From GCA-003244245 sp050699635 (GTDB lineage Bacteria; Actinomycetota; Actinomycetes; Mycobacteriales; Pseudonocardiaceae), in NCBI GenBank assembly GCA_050699635.1, contig JBOHFK010000005.1:43392-107391 (forward strand): a DNA stretch of 64,000 bases, read 5' to 3'. The position numbers and the translations under genes were made by a program. Under the pieces are notes generated by a model, which searched no databases, was not told the origin of the DNA, and saw only the letters and a program-made list of their open reading frames with translations. The number at the start of each line of letters is the position of its first letter. The stretch's first letter is position 1. Positions 52,838-61,166 of the stretch are shown here, piece after piece.

Positions 52838-53177
52838 GGACACGGTCCTCCCGGATCAGGTCCCCGCAAGACATACGTCGGCAAGGTCTTCGGCATCCCG
52901 CCGCCGTCCGCAGGTTGTCAGCGATCAGCGATCACCGACCCAGGGCTGGCGAGAGAAGCGCACCCACGCAGACACATGCGACCCATGTGAGACGACGGAC
53001 CGCGGGCACCGGATGTCTACAGATCCGTTTACAGATGGCCCGGAGTAGCGACCTCGACACCGCCGCACAAGCCAGACGGCCCCTGAACCCACAGGTCAGC
53101 AACATGGAGCCCTCTTGAGGGCTCGCTGTGGCTCGCGAAGGTTCCATGAATCTTCGCGTCAGGAGCCTTCTGGCACG

Positions 53178-53489
53178 GTGGGCCTACTGACCAACTACTC
53201 CAACCGCTCCGACCTCCCCCATGAGCTGGGACAGGCGACACGACAGCTTGAGCAAGCCAGCCAGAACGGACACAAGCGGCTGTCAGTCCGTAGCGTCCGT
53301 TCAGCCGACCGCGAGGGCCGTGTTTGGGGCTTAGCGGAGCAATTGAGCGAGGACGACGTGCACAAGATCGCCCTGAGCTACGAAGCTGGAGAGCTTCGGC
53401 GGGACATAGCCGCCCGGTACAAGATCAGCATACGCAGCGTCGGTCGGTTGCTACGGCAGTGGCGGGCGGAGCGGGATGAGGTGGCCTGA
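53178..53489 (+). CDS. Small helix-turn-helix protein (recombinase-type HTH)
   Basis: 103 residues from the GTG at 53178 (AGGAG 12 bases upstream; other starts up to 53115 are possible). The C-terminal half (LSEDDVHKIALSYEAGELRR DIAARYKISIRSVGRLLRQW, split here) is an HTH_7-like domain as found at the end of serine recombinases and in mobile-element regulators. The N-terminal part is polar and unassigned. Its stop lies directly before a spacer leading to the XRE regulator on the same strand. It may be a resolvase remnant or a stand-alone DNA-binding protein. Confidence 0.6.
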   Translation: MGLLTNYSNRSDLPHELGQATRQLEQASQNGHKRLSVRSVRSADREGRVWGLAEQLSEDDVHKIALSYEAGELRRDIAARYKISIRSVGRLLRQWRAERDEVA

Positions 53490-53585
53490 TGGCGCCCAAA
53501 CCCGGACAGCCAGCAGGCTCACCCGTGTTACCCCCTCGGTACCCTCAAGTCAAGGCCCCCCATCCCCGCCCAGGAGGTGTTCACC

Positions 53586-54788
53586 ATGCCCGACATGCCC
53601 ACCGGCCCTCTCGTCCGCCTGTACCGCATCGAACGGCGTATGAGCACCACCTCCTTGGCCACCCATGCCGGTATCACGGTGCGCTACCTGGAGATGATCG
53701 AGGCTGACAGCAAGACGCCCTCGGTACCAGTGCTGCGCAAGCTGGCCAAGGTCTTGGGAGTACGGACCTCAGCGCTGCTCGGTGAAGCACCGAGCGAAGC
53801 CCACGAGGGGCCGATTAATCCCCGCCTGGCGGAAGTAGAGCGGGCGCTGTACACCTACCGCTCACTGGCACTGGCCGATCCGAGGCCGCTCCCCGCCTTG
53901 GATGAGTTGGGTGAGCAGATCAGTGCTGCCAAGCAGGCGTGGTACACCTCGCCCAGCAAGTACAGCGACGCGCTACGGATACTGCCGGACCTGATCGTCC
54001 ACAGTGAGCGTGCCGTGTATGAGTACGATCGCTCTGCGCAAGCCTGTCGCCAGGTCTCCGAGCTGTACCAGTTGGCCCGGCAGGTGTTGAAGCATCTCGG
54101 ACGGGTTGACCTGGGCAGTGTGGTGTCTGACCGGGCGATGCGCTATGCCGAGGAAACCGAAGACCCGCTGCTGATTGCGGCTGCTACCTGGAGCCTGGCG
54201 CATTGCATGATCTCGGACGATATGCCAGCGGGATCACTGGAGGTCGCCATCAAGGGCCGCGAAGCCCTGGAGCCATTGCTGCCGGACGGGACACCGGAAC
54301 ACTTCTCGTTGTACGGCGGCTTGCTGTTGGTCGCGGCCGTTGCATCCCTTCGGACAGGTGATCCTTGGCGTGCCCGTGAACTGCTGCGTGAACCAGCCTA
54401 CAAAGCTGCGTTACGGGTGGGTGAGGGACACAACTACCATCAGACCGTGTTCGGGCCAACGAATGTGGCCATGCATATAGTCGGTGTGGAGCATGAGCAG
54501 GGTGAGATAGCCGAAGCCTTACGACTCGCGGATAACGTGGATATCTCACAGATTCCATCCTTAGAGCGGCAGACCTCGCATCTCTACCAGGTTGCTCAGT
54601 GCTACGCATGCCGCAATAACGATACTGCCGTATTCGTGCATCTGAAAATGGCTGAACGGCTGTGTCCGCAGGACTTCCAGCACACCCGGGGTGTCCGCAG
54701 CATGGTCACCACCCTCGTGAAGCGGGCCAAGCCCTCGTATGCTGCTGAGGTACGGGAGTTCGCGGGGCGCATCGGCTTGTTGAATTGA
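53586..54788 (+). CDS. XRE-family regulator with TPR-like C-terminal region
   Basis: 400 residues; AGGAGGTG lies 6 bases before the ATG. The N-terminal helix-turn-helix is at residues 8-65 (TTSLATHAGITVRYLEMIEA DSKTPSVPVLRKLAKVLGV, split here), followed by about 320 residues of helical repeats (ARQVLKHLGRVDLGSVVSDR, LLIAAATWSLAHCMI, SHLYQVAQCYACRNN). This layout is typical of actinobacterial regulators carried on integrative elements, some of them peptide-responsive. It ends at a strong intrinsic terminator. Its codon and base composition is less GC-rich than the first half of the window, suggesting transfer. Confidence 0.85.
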   Translation: MPDMPTGPLVRLYRIERRMSTTSLATHAGITVRYLEMIEADSKTPSVPVLRKLAKVLGVRTSALLGEAPSEAHEGPINPRLAEVERALYTYRSLALADPRPLPALDELGEQISAAKQAWYTSPSKYSDALRILPDLIVHSERAVYEYDRSAQACRQVSELYQLARQVLKHLGRVDLGSVVSDRAMRYAEETEDPLLIAAATWSLAHCMISDDMPAGSLEVAIKGREALEPLLPDGTPEHFSLYGGLLLVAAVASLRTGDPWRARELLREPAYKAALRVGEGHNYHQTVFGPTNVAMHIVGVEHEQGEIAEALRLADNVDISQIPSLERQTSHLYQVAQCYACRNNDTAVFVHLKMAERLCPQDFQHTRGVRSMVTTLVKRAKPSYAAEVREFAGRIGLLN

Positions 54789-54816
54789 CGCATTTTTCTC
54801 ATTAAGCGCATCACCA

Positions 54817-54844
54817 CCGGGTCGCAGCACGATGCGACCCGGTA
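54817..54844 (+). terminator. Intrinsic terminator after the XRE-TPR gene
   Basis: ACCGGGTCGCA (54817-54827) pairs perfectly with TGCGACCCGGT (54834-54844) around a six-base loop, and is followed by ATTTGT. It begins 28 bases after the stop codon. Confidence 0.8.
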
Positions 54845-55291
54845 TTTGTCTGTCCAGGTAGCGCGCTCAGACCGAACTGACCGTTCGGGACGGCCAGCGT
54901 TTCGGTTCTGGATCATCGTTCACCGTTAACGTTCCCACCCACGGCCCCAGGACCGGGACGTACGAGTCGCCCCAGCACGTGGTGGTGTCACTGCCGGTAG
55001 GTCAAGCGCGCTTCTTCAGCTCCGACCGAAGCAACCGGCGGGCACCCAGCCCCCGAACCGTGTGCTGCTCCAGGGATAGACCCGCCCGGTCCTGGGTGCC
55101 ACCCAACCCAACGAGGGGGTTGAGACGGGCAGGCGCCGCCCCCACCAATGAAGACCGCAGACGAGCAGGAAAACCATCACCGCACCCGTGACGGGAGCTT
55201 CCCAAGCCGCACGAAGGAACCGGCCACAAAGCCCCTGATCCCCAGCTCCCGGCGGGTGACTGATGACCGTGAAGCCAAGAGAAACAACGAC
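54845..55291. other. Non-coding stretch before the small-protein chain
   Basis: About 450 bases without a convincing gene. The several overlapping frames here have no ribosome sites. It probably contains the promoter for the run of small ORFs that starts at 55292. Confidence 0.4.
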
Positions 55292-55510
55292 ATGGACCTC
55301 CTGACCATCACTCCCCGCTGGGCCTTGTGTCCGCTCGGCTGGCAAGCCCATGCCGTTGATGCGTGGGCAGACCATCCGCTCGGTGTCTGGATCGCCCGCT
55401 GCGGACATCGCCTGTCCGGCGGTACACCGCTGTACGACCTTCCCCAATGCCAGCAGTGCCCGAGCTGTGCCCGGTGGAGTCCAGTCATCGAAGCGGGTGC
55501 TGGGCAATGA
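55292..55510 (+). CDS. 72-residue zinc-ribbon-like protein, first of the coupled small ORFs
   Basis: ATG at 55292. Cysteines and a histidine are spaced as in small zinc-binding modules: RCGHRLSGG, then CQQCPSCARW near the C-terminus. It has a tryptophan-rich start (PRWALCPLGWQAHAVDAW). No family is assigned; similar CGH...CPSC proteins occur in actinobacterial conjugative elements. Its stop overlaps the next start (ATGA), so the chain is translated in a coupled manner. Confidence 0.6.
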   Translation: MDLLTITPRWALCPLGWQAHAVDAWADHPLGVWIARCGHRLSGGTPLYDLPQCQQCPSCARWSPVIEAGAGQ

Positions 55511-55716
55511 TCGAGGTGAGTGAGCGGGTACCTGGTGAACGGGCGCGCCTGGTGGTGCCGGGACGGCGTACTGATGACAACAGCTCATGCACCCTGCTGG
55601 TGATCCATGAGTGCGGCGGGACGTGGGCGATTCATGGGCTGGGGAATCCGGGCGTGCGGTTGCCGACGGCTGACATGGTTGCCCTGGGTGAGGCGATCTT
55701 GGCGCGGGCCCGGTGA
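55507..55716 (+). CDS. 69-residue protein of unknown function
   Basis: ATG at 55507 overlaps the previous stop by four bases. The product (MIEVSERVPGERARLVVPG, TLLVIHECGGTWAIHGLGNP, ADMVALGEAILARAR) looks like a small beta-sheet protein with a C-terminal helix. No known domain. It is the second member of the coupled chain and probably element cargo. Confidence 0.5.
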   Translation: MIEVSERVPGERARLVVPGRRTDDNSSCTLLVIHECGGTWAIHGLGNPGVRLPTADMVALGEAILARAR

Positions 55717-55937
55717 ACACCATGGCTGCGCTGTCAGACAACACCCCGACCGAGCAGCCTCCCTGGGGGCTGCGTGCTCGGTGGGTATTCACAAGCTGGC
55801 CGGACCACCGACGCTGGACGCCCCGCACCCGTCGGTGGTCCGGCCGTCCACCGCAGTACGGAGGAACCACCGATGGCAGGCAGACACCGGCTCACAGGCC
55901 GCCGGGTGCAGCACGCTGCTCCCCATCGCGCCATTGA
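55713..55937 (+). CDS. Possible 74-residue ORF in the coupled chain
   Basis: GTG at 55713 overlaps the previous stop (GTGA). The first 50 residues could be real, but the second part lies out of frame over the next gene and over a large inverted repeat, and is Arg/Pro-rich in a way typical of shadow frames. It is listed because the overlap pattern of its neighbours is kept; it may be only a leader for the next gene. Confidence 0.3.
   Translation: MNTMAALSDNTPTEQPPWGLRARWVFTSWPDHRRWTPRTRRWSGRPPQYGGTTDGRQTPAHRPPGAARCSPSRH
55800..55843. repeat. Perfect 13-bp inverted repeat
   Basis: CCGGACCACCGAC at 55800-55812 and its exact complement GTCGGTGGTCCGG at 55831-55843, separated by 18 bases. A stem of this size ahead of the ribosome site of the next ORF could attenuate transcription, bind a regulator or mark an element-specific nick or recombination site. 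There is no T-run. Confidence 0.65.
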
Positions 55938-56127
55938 AGTGGTTGATGCCCGCACCCGCACCACGCACGCGTTGACCGACGAAGCGCTCGCAGCCGGTCG
56001 GCTCCCCCAGGGCCGCTACATCGCCCTCTGTGGCCAAGACGTCTTGCCTGCCGGTCTGACCGAGCCTGGATCGAGCCGTTGTCCGTCCTGTGCCTGGATT
56101 CCCCGGCAGAGATCGAGATCGTCATGA
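55873..56127 (+). CDS. 84-residue protein with CxxC, small-ORF chain
   Basis: ATG at 55873 with GGAGG about 9 bases upstream. A basic start (MAGRHRLTGRRVQHAAPHRA) is followed by YIALCGQDVLPAGL and RCPSCAWIPRQ, so three cysteines could form a metal site like that of the 72-residue protein. Its stop overlaps the next ATG (ATGA). Function unknown; related small proteins occur in actinobacterial integrative elements. Confidence 0.6.
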   Translation: MAGRHRLTGRRVQHAAPHRAIEVVDARTRTTHALTDEALAAGRLPQGRYIALCGQDVLPAGLTEPGSSRCPSCAWIPRQRSRSS

Positions 56128-56444
56128 GCTGGTACGTGGAGCCTCTGATCTACGGCTACCTACGGGTCAGTGAAGACCTTGAAGACGACGAGCTCCAACA
56201 GTTGGAGCATGGCCTACACAAGCTCGCCGAAGCCGAGGGCTTCTGCCTCACCGATATCCGCTCCGAACACCAGCCGGGGTACTACGGCACGTTCTACGAG
56301 CTGACGGAGGAGCTGAAGCGGGCACCGGTACGCCACGTGGTCATGCCGTCACCTGATCACCTCTCGGCTCATCCGCTCTTGCGAGAGCAACTGATCAGGC
56401 GTCTCGACGAGGCCAAGGTCCGGCTCTGGGTGGTCGAGTCGTGA
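56124..56444 (+). CDS. 106-residue resolvase-N-terminus-like protein
   Basis: ATG at 56124 overlaps the previous stop. YGYLRVSEDLEDDELQQLEH near residue 10 recalls the catalytic-domain start of serine recombinases (YxRVS), but the usual nucleophile context is only partly kept (serine in RVSED), and helices further on (HLSAHPLLREQLIRRLDEA) replace the rest of the fold. It may be a regulator derived from a recombinase. Its stop overlaps the next GTG. Confidence 0.6.
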   Translation: MSWYVEPLIYGYLRVSEDLEDDELQQLEHGLHKLAEAEGFCLTDIRSEHQPGYYGTFYELTEELKRAPVRHVVMPSPDHLSAHPLLREQLIRRLDEAKVRLWVVES

Positions 56445-56515
56445 ACGAAGCAGACCGTGAACTCCTGATGCTCCTCGGCAGCGTCGGTATCCGGGTGAGC
56501 GAGATGGTCAGCTGA
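56441..56515 (+). CDS. 24-residue ORF ending the chain
   Basis: GTG at 56441 overlaps the previous stop (GTGA). It encodes MNEADRELLMLLGSVGIRVS EMVS (split here). The sequence right after it, in another frame, reads RPGRDVLAELLTHARPDSVG RELRGMAYRAGLPV to TAG, so this may be a longer gene cut by a frameshift or deletion. Confidence 0.4.
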   Translation: MNEADRELLMLLGSVGIRVSEMVS

Positions 56516-57058
56516 TCACGAACAGGCGGCCCGGGCGGGACGTGCTCGCCGAGCTGCTCACGCACGCCCGGCCGGACTCAGTCGGCCGGGAGCTGCGGGG
56601 AATGGCCTACCGGGCCGGTCTGCCGGTGTAGCCCGTCCGAGTGTCCGTTTCTGGCCAGGGACACCACGGCTTTGATCACGCTCACTCTCGTCAACCGTGA
56701 CCAAAGGCGCGAACCACGTACCCGCGACGTTGCGGGAGTTCATCGCGCTGGCCGACCAGGCGCTCGGGCTGGCCGACGTGGAGCCGCGGGACCGGCTGAT
56801 CGCGCTGGCCTCGTGTGCCCGGTGACCAGCTGACGGAGGAGGACGACCTACACCAAGACCCCGGTCGGGTCGCCGGTTGAGAGGGAGCTGCCCCCGCAAC
56901 GCTCCCGCGACTCCTGGCGGCCCGGCCAGTTCCACCACGACTGAGCGAGTCACCGCTTTACTGATGATGCCTACGTAGGAGCTGGGCAACGCTCCCTAAT
57001 CGACAGTCGGTATCAGGTCCTGTGTCGAACACAAGCACCTTGGTTGAATCGGCCACGG
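56516..57058. other. Region of gene scraps without an intact gene
   Basis: Besides the piece to 56631 mentioned for the previous entry, a 42-codon frame at 56697-56825 (ATLREFIALADQALGLADVE) and an ending at about 56850-56944 (YTKTPVGSPVERELPPQRSR) look like coding remains in separate frames. None has a start signal. They may be debris of a mobile-element gene. Confidence 0.4.
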
Positions 57059-57757
57059 TCAGATGTACTGCCAGATCTGGTCTGCGGCAAGAGTCGGCAA
57101 CTCTGGTAACATGTCCTCTGTCCAGGTGTCGAGCAATAGGTCGAGCGAGCGCGCCGTAGAGATCGATTCACTTCGGAACAGGCGTAGAACGGCGCGTTCG
57201 TAGCCGCGTGGCAGAGAGGGTGGGGCCAGCTCATCCCCAACTACAAGGTCCAGTTCGACGATGTCGGCAAAGGTGGTCCGAACCGATCGAATCTGGCCGG
57301 CTACCGTCGGATTGACCATGTCGAGTTCGAGAAGACGGCGGGCAAGCGTCGCCATATCGACTTGGTACAAACTTGCAATACGAACAACCGCGGTGCGCAT
57401 ATCGCCGTCGTCGCCAGATTTGTGCTCGGTCCAATCCGCCCGCAGGCTATTCTCCGGTAGCAGTAGGGCGCGTGCGAACCGATCGAGGACGCTCTCACGG
57501 TGTTCTGTGTCCTGATACTCGGCGACTCGCCAGTCCATAGTGTAGTCGTCTGCAACCAGATAATGGCCGAGCTCATGAGCCAGCGCGAGGCGTCGCCGAC
57601 CGACGCGTAACTTGCCATTGATTAGCGCGATTCCACCGTTGCGGAGAAGAACTGTCGCCGCGTCGGCAGATTCGACGCCGAGATCGAGCGAGAACACCAG
57701 CAGGCCGAGATCAGCCACTTTGGCGGCGAGATGCGTGCAGGGATTGCCGTCGCTCAC
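57059..57757 (-). CDS. ImmA/IrrE-family metallopeptidase, N-terminal domain missing
   Basis: 232 residues counted from the GTG at 57757. The zinc-protease motif is ALAHELGHYLVADD near residue 60, with the downstream acidic ligand region RFARALLLPE. These proteases cleave XRE-type repressors in mobile elements and in radiation or stress responses. The frame upstream of the GTG remains open and still reads PPAEALAAPARDLIGV, which looks like the linker after an HTH domain, but no HTH follows upstream. It may be a full-length XRE-ImmA protein that lost its DNA-binding part. The GNAT gene lies 130 bases upstream on the same strand. Confidence 0.78.
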   Translation of the reverse strand: MSDGNPCTHLAAKVADLGLLVFSLDLGVESADAATVLLRNGGIALINGKLRVGRRRLALAHELGHYLVADDYTMDWRVAEYQDTEHRESVLDRFARALLLPENSLRADWTEHKSGDDGDMRTAVVRIASLYQVDMATLARRLLELDMVNPTVAGQIRSVRTTFADIVELDLVVGDELAPPSLPRGYERAVLRLFRSESISTARSLDLLLDTWTEDMLPELPTLAADQIWQYI

Positions 57758-57889
57758 TCCGATCAGATCTCGTGCGGGAGCAGCAAGCGCTTCCGCGGGT
57801 GGTCGGTTTGGGTGTGGGGCTCTCGGCGATGCGCGCCACCTTGACGCCAGCCGTCTGGCGCGTACTGAAGTCTTGACGGCGAGGTCGGT

Positions 57890-58195
57890 TCACAGGTCGA
57901 AGTGGGCTCGGTGGATCTCGGGAACTAGGTCGAGGTAGTCCGGGTGCTTGGTGATCCAATGGCGGGTGAACCGGCAGTATGGCAGGACCACAAGGCCGCG
58001 GTGGCGGGCGTCGTCGAGCACGTGGTGAACGAGCTTTCCGCCTAGGCCGCGACCTTGGAAGCGGGCGTCGATCTCGGTGTGCAGCAACGCGAGCCGGTTG
58101 CCGTAAAGATGGTATTCGGCGAAGCCGGCGAGTTCGTCGCCGTGGTAGATCTCGAACCGGTGGGCTTGCTGGTTGTCTATCACTTGTTGATCCAC
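57890..58195 (-). CDS. GNAT-type N-acetyltransferase (YjdJ-like)
   Basis: 101 residues from a GTG with AAGGAG 5 bases upstream. It is the short GNAT form: FEIYHGDELAGFAEYHLYG, then the acetyl-CoA loop IDARFQGRGLGGKLVHHVLD, and LPYCRFTRHWITKHPDY with the cysteine-containing motif C of this subgroup. It acetylates an unknown small molecule or protein. It lies between an ImmA gene and the Oxc/Frc remnant. Confidence 0.85.
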   Translation of the reverse strand: MDQQVIDNQQAHRFEIYHGDELAGFAEYHLYGNRLALLHTEIDARFQGRGLGGKLVHHVLDDARHRGLVVLPYCRFTRHWITKHPDYLDLVPEIHRAHFDL

Positions 58196-58376
58196 TGTCG
58201 CTCCTTCTGGAGGTGTCGCCTCACCTTGGGGCGGCGGCGTTGTGTGGGGTTTCAGATGGGCGTTCGGGAGCGCGGGCGTCGGGTAACCGCCGCGACGGCG
58301 TACCGTTCCGCGCTCTCATCAGGTATGTAGGTGCCCTGCGAGCGAGGATCGCACACAGGGCACCTGGCAGTTCAGG

Positions 58377-59197
58377 TCAGACGACGACTTTTTCGGCGCA
58401 CAGTCTGGCGATGGCGTCGGCGTCGTAGCTGAGGCTGGCGAGAACGTCGTCGGTGTGTTCGCCGAGTAGCGGTGCACCGGTGATCTCGGGGGTGAAGTCG
58501 GAGAACCTGATCATGCTCCCGACGGTCAGGTACGTACCCCGTTCTTTTTGGTCGACCTCGACGATGGTGCCGTTCTTGCGCAACGGTGGGATCGTAGGCG
58601 ATCTCCTTCATGCTGAACACGGGCGCGCAGGGAACCTCGTACTTACGCAGGATGTCGACCGCCTCGTAGTTGGTCTTGTCGGCCAGCCACTTCTCGATCT
58701 CGGCGAAGATGTCGAGGGTGTGCGGCTGGTGGGCCTCGGCGGTGGTGTAGGCCGGGTCGTCGATCCACTCGGGCTTATCGATGGCAAGGCATGTCTGCTG
58801 CCAGTTCTGTTCCTGGATCGTGAAGTAGACGTAGGCGTTGGGGGCGGTCTCCCACTCCCTTGCACTTGAGCACCCAGCCGGGCGCCCAGCATCAAGGCGG
58901 TTGGTGACGGTAGCCGCCGCCGTTGTTGAGGATGACGGTGACGATGGGTAGCCGGTAGCGGCAGATCGTTTCCAGCTCCATGCCGCTGAACCCGAAGGCA
59001 CTGTCGCCTTCGACGGCCACGACGGGGGCGCCGCTCTCTACGGTGGCGGCGATCGCGTAGCCCGTGCCGATCCCCATGACGCCCCAGGTGCCGCTGTCGA
59101 GCCGGTGGCGCGGCACGTGCATGTCGATCACATTGCGGGCGAAGTCCAGGGCGTTGGCGCCTTCGTTGACGACATAGCTCCACATATGAAGTTCCAC
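58377..59197 (-). pseudogene. Fused remnants of oxalyl-CoA decarboxylase and formyl-CoA:oxalate CoA-transferase
   Basis: From 59197 downward the sequence encodes the ThDP-binding part of oxalyl-CoA decarboxylase (VVNEGANALDFARNVIDM, RLDSGTWGVMGIGTGYAIAA, VEGDSAFGFSGMELETICRY). It then jumps to the last 200 residues of formyl-CoA transferase (PNAYVYFTIQEQNWQQTC, EIEKWLADKTNYEAVDILRK, VGSMIRFSDFTPEITGAPLL). Two single-base shifts lie at about 58855-58861 and 58584. The decarboxylase C-terminus and transferase N-terminus are missing. A deletion has joined two neighbouring oxalate-catabolism genes; neither product can work. Confidence 0.82.
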
Positions 59198-59314
59198 CTG
59201 AACCCCTGGACACAGGGAAACCGCAGGTCAGCCGCCACGACAGCTTGGTTATCACCAGTGAAGGTGGTGAACGCGGCCTTCGGCGCGTGCTCTCACGGGA
59301 ACGCCGGCAACATC

Positions 59315-59931
59315 TCAGAACCAGCGTGCAGACACCAGGAGGTTGGTCTTCTCGATCGGCGGTAGGCCATCATCGAGACCGCGCAGTCGGGCGTAGATGG
59401 TGTGCATCGTGGGCTTGTCTGGGATGTGCTGCCCGCCTGCCGCGTGCTCCAGGACTGTCAGCGTGCTCACCAGTTTAATCGACCCAACAGTGTGACCGCT
59501 GGCATGGAGTCGTCTGAGTCGGTTGATTTCTGAAGTGGCAGTTCGTGTCCCTGGTCCGTCGTCGATGAGCACAGTCACTGTCTCGCCTGATTCGGCGGCG
59601 ACGACCGCGTGCGCGATGACCATGGTCTCGCCCAGGTCTTTCGGGTGTTTCAGTCGTTGTTCCATGGGTTGTCGGGTGATCCGGTGGACGACAGCTGCGA
59701 GTTCGGTTGTCTGGTCATCGGAGAGCACCTGTATCCACGTGGGTGTCAACTTTCGCCAGACCGCTGCGTCGGCGCGGAAGCGTTCATCCTGCCGGGGGAC
59801 TTGCGAAACACCTCATTCTGCACGGTCTCCGGGGCACTGAGCTGCCCTAGGACGCCAATGAGGATACGCTCCTTGTTGATGGAGAAGAAATTCAGGCCGG
59901 GCCCGGCGTCGATGATCGGCCGGTGGCTCAT
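59315..59931 (-). pseudogene. PIN-like domain protein, third gene of the XRE-ImmA operon, with one frameshift
   Basis: ATG at 59931 overlaps the ImmA stop (ATGA). The start (MSHRPIIDAGPGLNFFSINK) has the Asp8 and hydrophobic strand of a PIN nuclease domain. One base is missing from the C/G run 59794-59798; the next frame continues DERFRADAAVWRKLTPTWIQ, ELAAVVHRITRQPMEQ, LGETMVIAHAVVAAESGETV and LIDDGPGTRTA, supplying the further acidic residues (LGE, IDD). Repaired length is 205 residues. PIN proteins are usually RNA-cleaving toxins, so a toxin or effector role is inferred. Confidence 0.7.
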
Positions 59932-60800
59932 CCCGCGTCTCTCTCTGCCGCCGTGTGATGGCCATCATCGTCCGGAGCGTTAAGGGCCTCTTCCAAGGCC
60001 GCAAGGTCCACGTGCACGTCAGGCAGATCGGCGGGGTCAGCCCACGCGATCGGTCGCTCGACGGGCACGACACCTGCCTCGCGCAAGTCCGCCTCGGCGG
60101 CCTCCAGCGTGATGCCGCGCAAGGTGGCGATTGCCTGCGCAGGCAGCACCGCCTCCGCGTAGCCCTTGATCGCGCGGGCGAGCAACCGTTGCGGCGCTCT
60201 CCGCCGGTCGGAGTCGGCCTGCAATGCGCGGTACTGGTCGCTCCACCCGAAGCGGGCAGCCAATTTTGGCGCGGTTAGCGCCATCCACTCCTGCTTGGTG
60301 TCGTCATCGATGTAATTGGCCTGATTCAGCGCGATGGCTGCAATCTGAGGTGATACCAGGAATCGCTGAACGACCTCAGAGAGGGTGGATTGGGTCACGA
60401 GTTCTCGGTTCTCGAGGAACTCGCGCAAGCCCTCGACAGGCACGAGCAGGTGCCGAGCGAAGGCGTCGGCTCGAATCTCCGCGGGGCTTCGGTCGCTCCA
60501 GTTACCCGCACCGCCGTCTGCCCAGTCCTCGAACAGCACGTGGCCGAGTTCGTGGGCGAGCGTGCTGCGTTGTCGCATCGGGTTCCGGGTACGCGCGACG
60601 CCGATGAACACGGCGCCGCGCGCCGGGTCCCGCATCGTCAGGCCGTGTTCATCCGGGCCTACGTCGAGTATGGCCACGTCGATTCCGGTCGCCTGCTCGA
60701 TGACCGCCACAAGGTCGCCCAGCGGCTGCACGCCCAAATGGTGCTCCCGGCGGAACCGCGCGGCGGCAGTATGCCCCTCAGCCTCAGCGTTCAAGGTCAT
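59928..60800 (-). CDS. ImmA/IrrE-family metallopeptidase
   Basis: 290 residues, starting 10 bases after the XRE gene. The zinc motif is STLAHELGHVLFEDWADG near residue 80, with a later acidic ligand in AEIRADAFARHLLVPVEGL. The rest is helical, with a C-terminal segment (LPAQAIATLRGITLEAAEAD) not found in the shortest ImmA forms. It is expected to cut the XRE repressor encoded before it, or to be activated by damage or partner binding. Its stop overlaps the start of the PIN-like gene by four bases, tying all three in one operon. Confidence 0.85.
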   Translation of the reverse strand: MTLNAEAEGHTAAARFRREHHLGVQPLGDLVAVIEQATGIDVAILDVGPDEHGLTMRDPARGAVFIGVARTRNPMRQRSTLAHELGHVLFEDWADGGAGNWSDRSPAEIRADAFARHLLVPVEGLREFLENRELVTQSTLSEVVQRFLVSPQIAAIALNQANYIDDDTKQEWMALTAPKLAARFGWSDQYRALQADSDRRRAPQRLLARAIKGYAEAVLPAQAIATLRGITLEAAEADLREAGVVPVERPIAWADPADLPDVHVDLAALEEALNAPDDDGHHTAAERDAG

Positions 60801-60810
60801 CTACCCCGCA

Positions 60811-61146
60811 TCAGACCGTGGCAGGGATGGCCTGGTCGTCCAGGTAGTCGTTCAGTTCCAGGAAGTGCAGCAGCGCCTCGCACATGAGATCCATGCCGGA
60901 GTCGTTAGTCGCTCGCGCCGCGCACTGCGTCCGGTCAGCCACCGTCCCAGCCTCGGTGAGTTGGGCGACCGTGTACCCGGTTGCCCACGCGATCGCCACC
61001 ACCTCCGGCATCTTCGTCGGCCTATCCCCAGAGATGATCCGCGACAAGGTGGGCTGCGAGATACCGGTCGCGTCCGCAAGGGCGCGCTGGCTGAGACCCG
61101 CAGCAACGCGGGCTCGCTCGATTAGCGCACCGACATCCGTCGTCAT
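60811..61146 (-). CDS. XRE-family repressor of the ImmA/PIN operon
   Basis: 111 residues from the ATG at 61146, about 8 bases after GGGGG; the frame is open further upstream through the operator, but that part is not conserved-looking. The helix-turn-helix is at residues 8-62 (RVAAGLSQRALADATGISQP TLSRIISG, split here), followed by a helical tail. A perfect ACTGAATCA/TGATTCAGT inverted repeat lies 21 bases upstream of the start, so autoregulation is very likely. Protein pairing with the ImmA gene 10 bases downstream follows the ImmR-ImmA pattern. Confidence 0.85.
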   Translation of the reverse strand: MTTDVGALIERARVAAGLSQRALADATGISQPTLSRIISGDRPTKMPEVVAIAWATGYTVAQLTEAGTVADRTQCAARATNDSGMDLMCEALLHFLELNDYLDDQAIPATV

Positions 61147-61166
61147 CGTAGCCACCCCCTCACAGG

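Noticed and set aside
51013..53118. A 701-codon open frame on the plus strand
   Set aside because: It is an artefact of high GC. It joins antisense of the SnoaL-like gene, the MerR N-terminal part, out-of-frame MerR sequence and an MFS fragment.
55016..55870. A 284-codon minus-strand open frame over the small-gene chain
   Set aside because: No ribosome site and a biased residue mix. The plus-strand small ORFs have start signals and overlap patterns that explain the region better.
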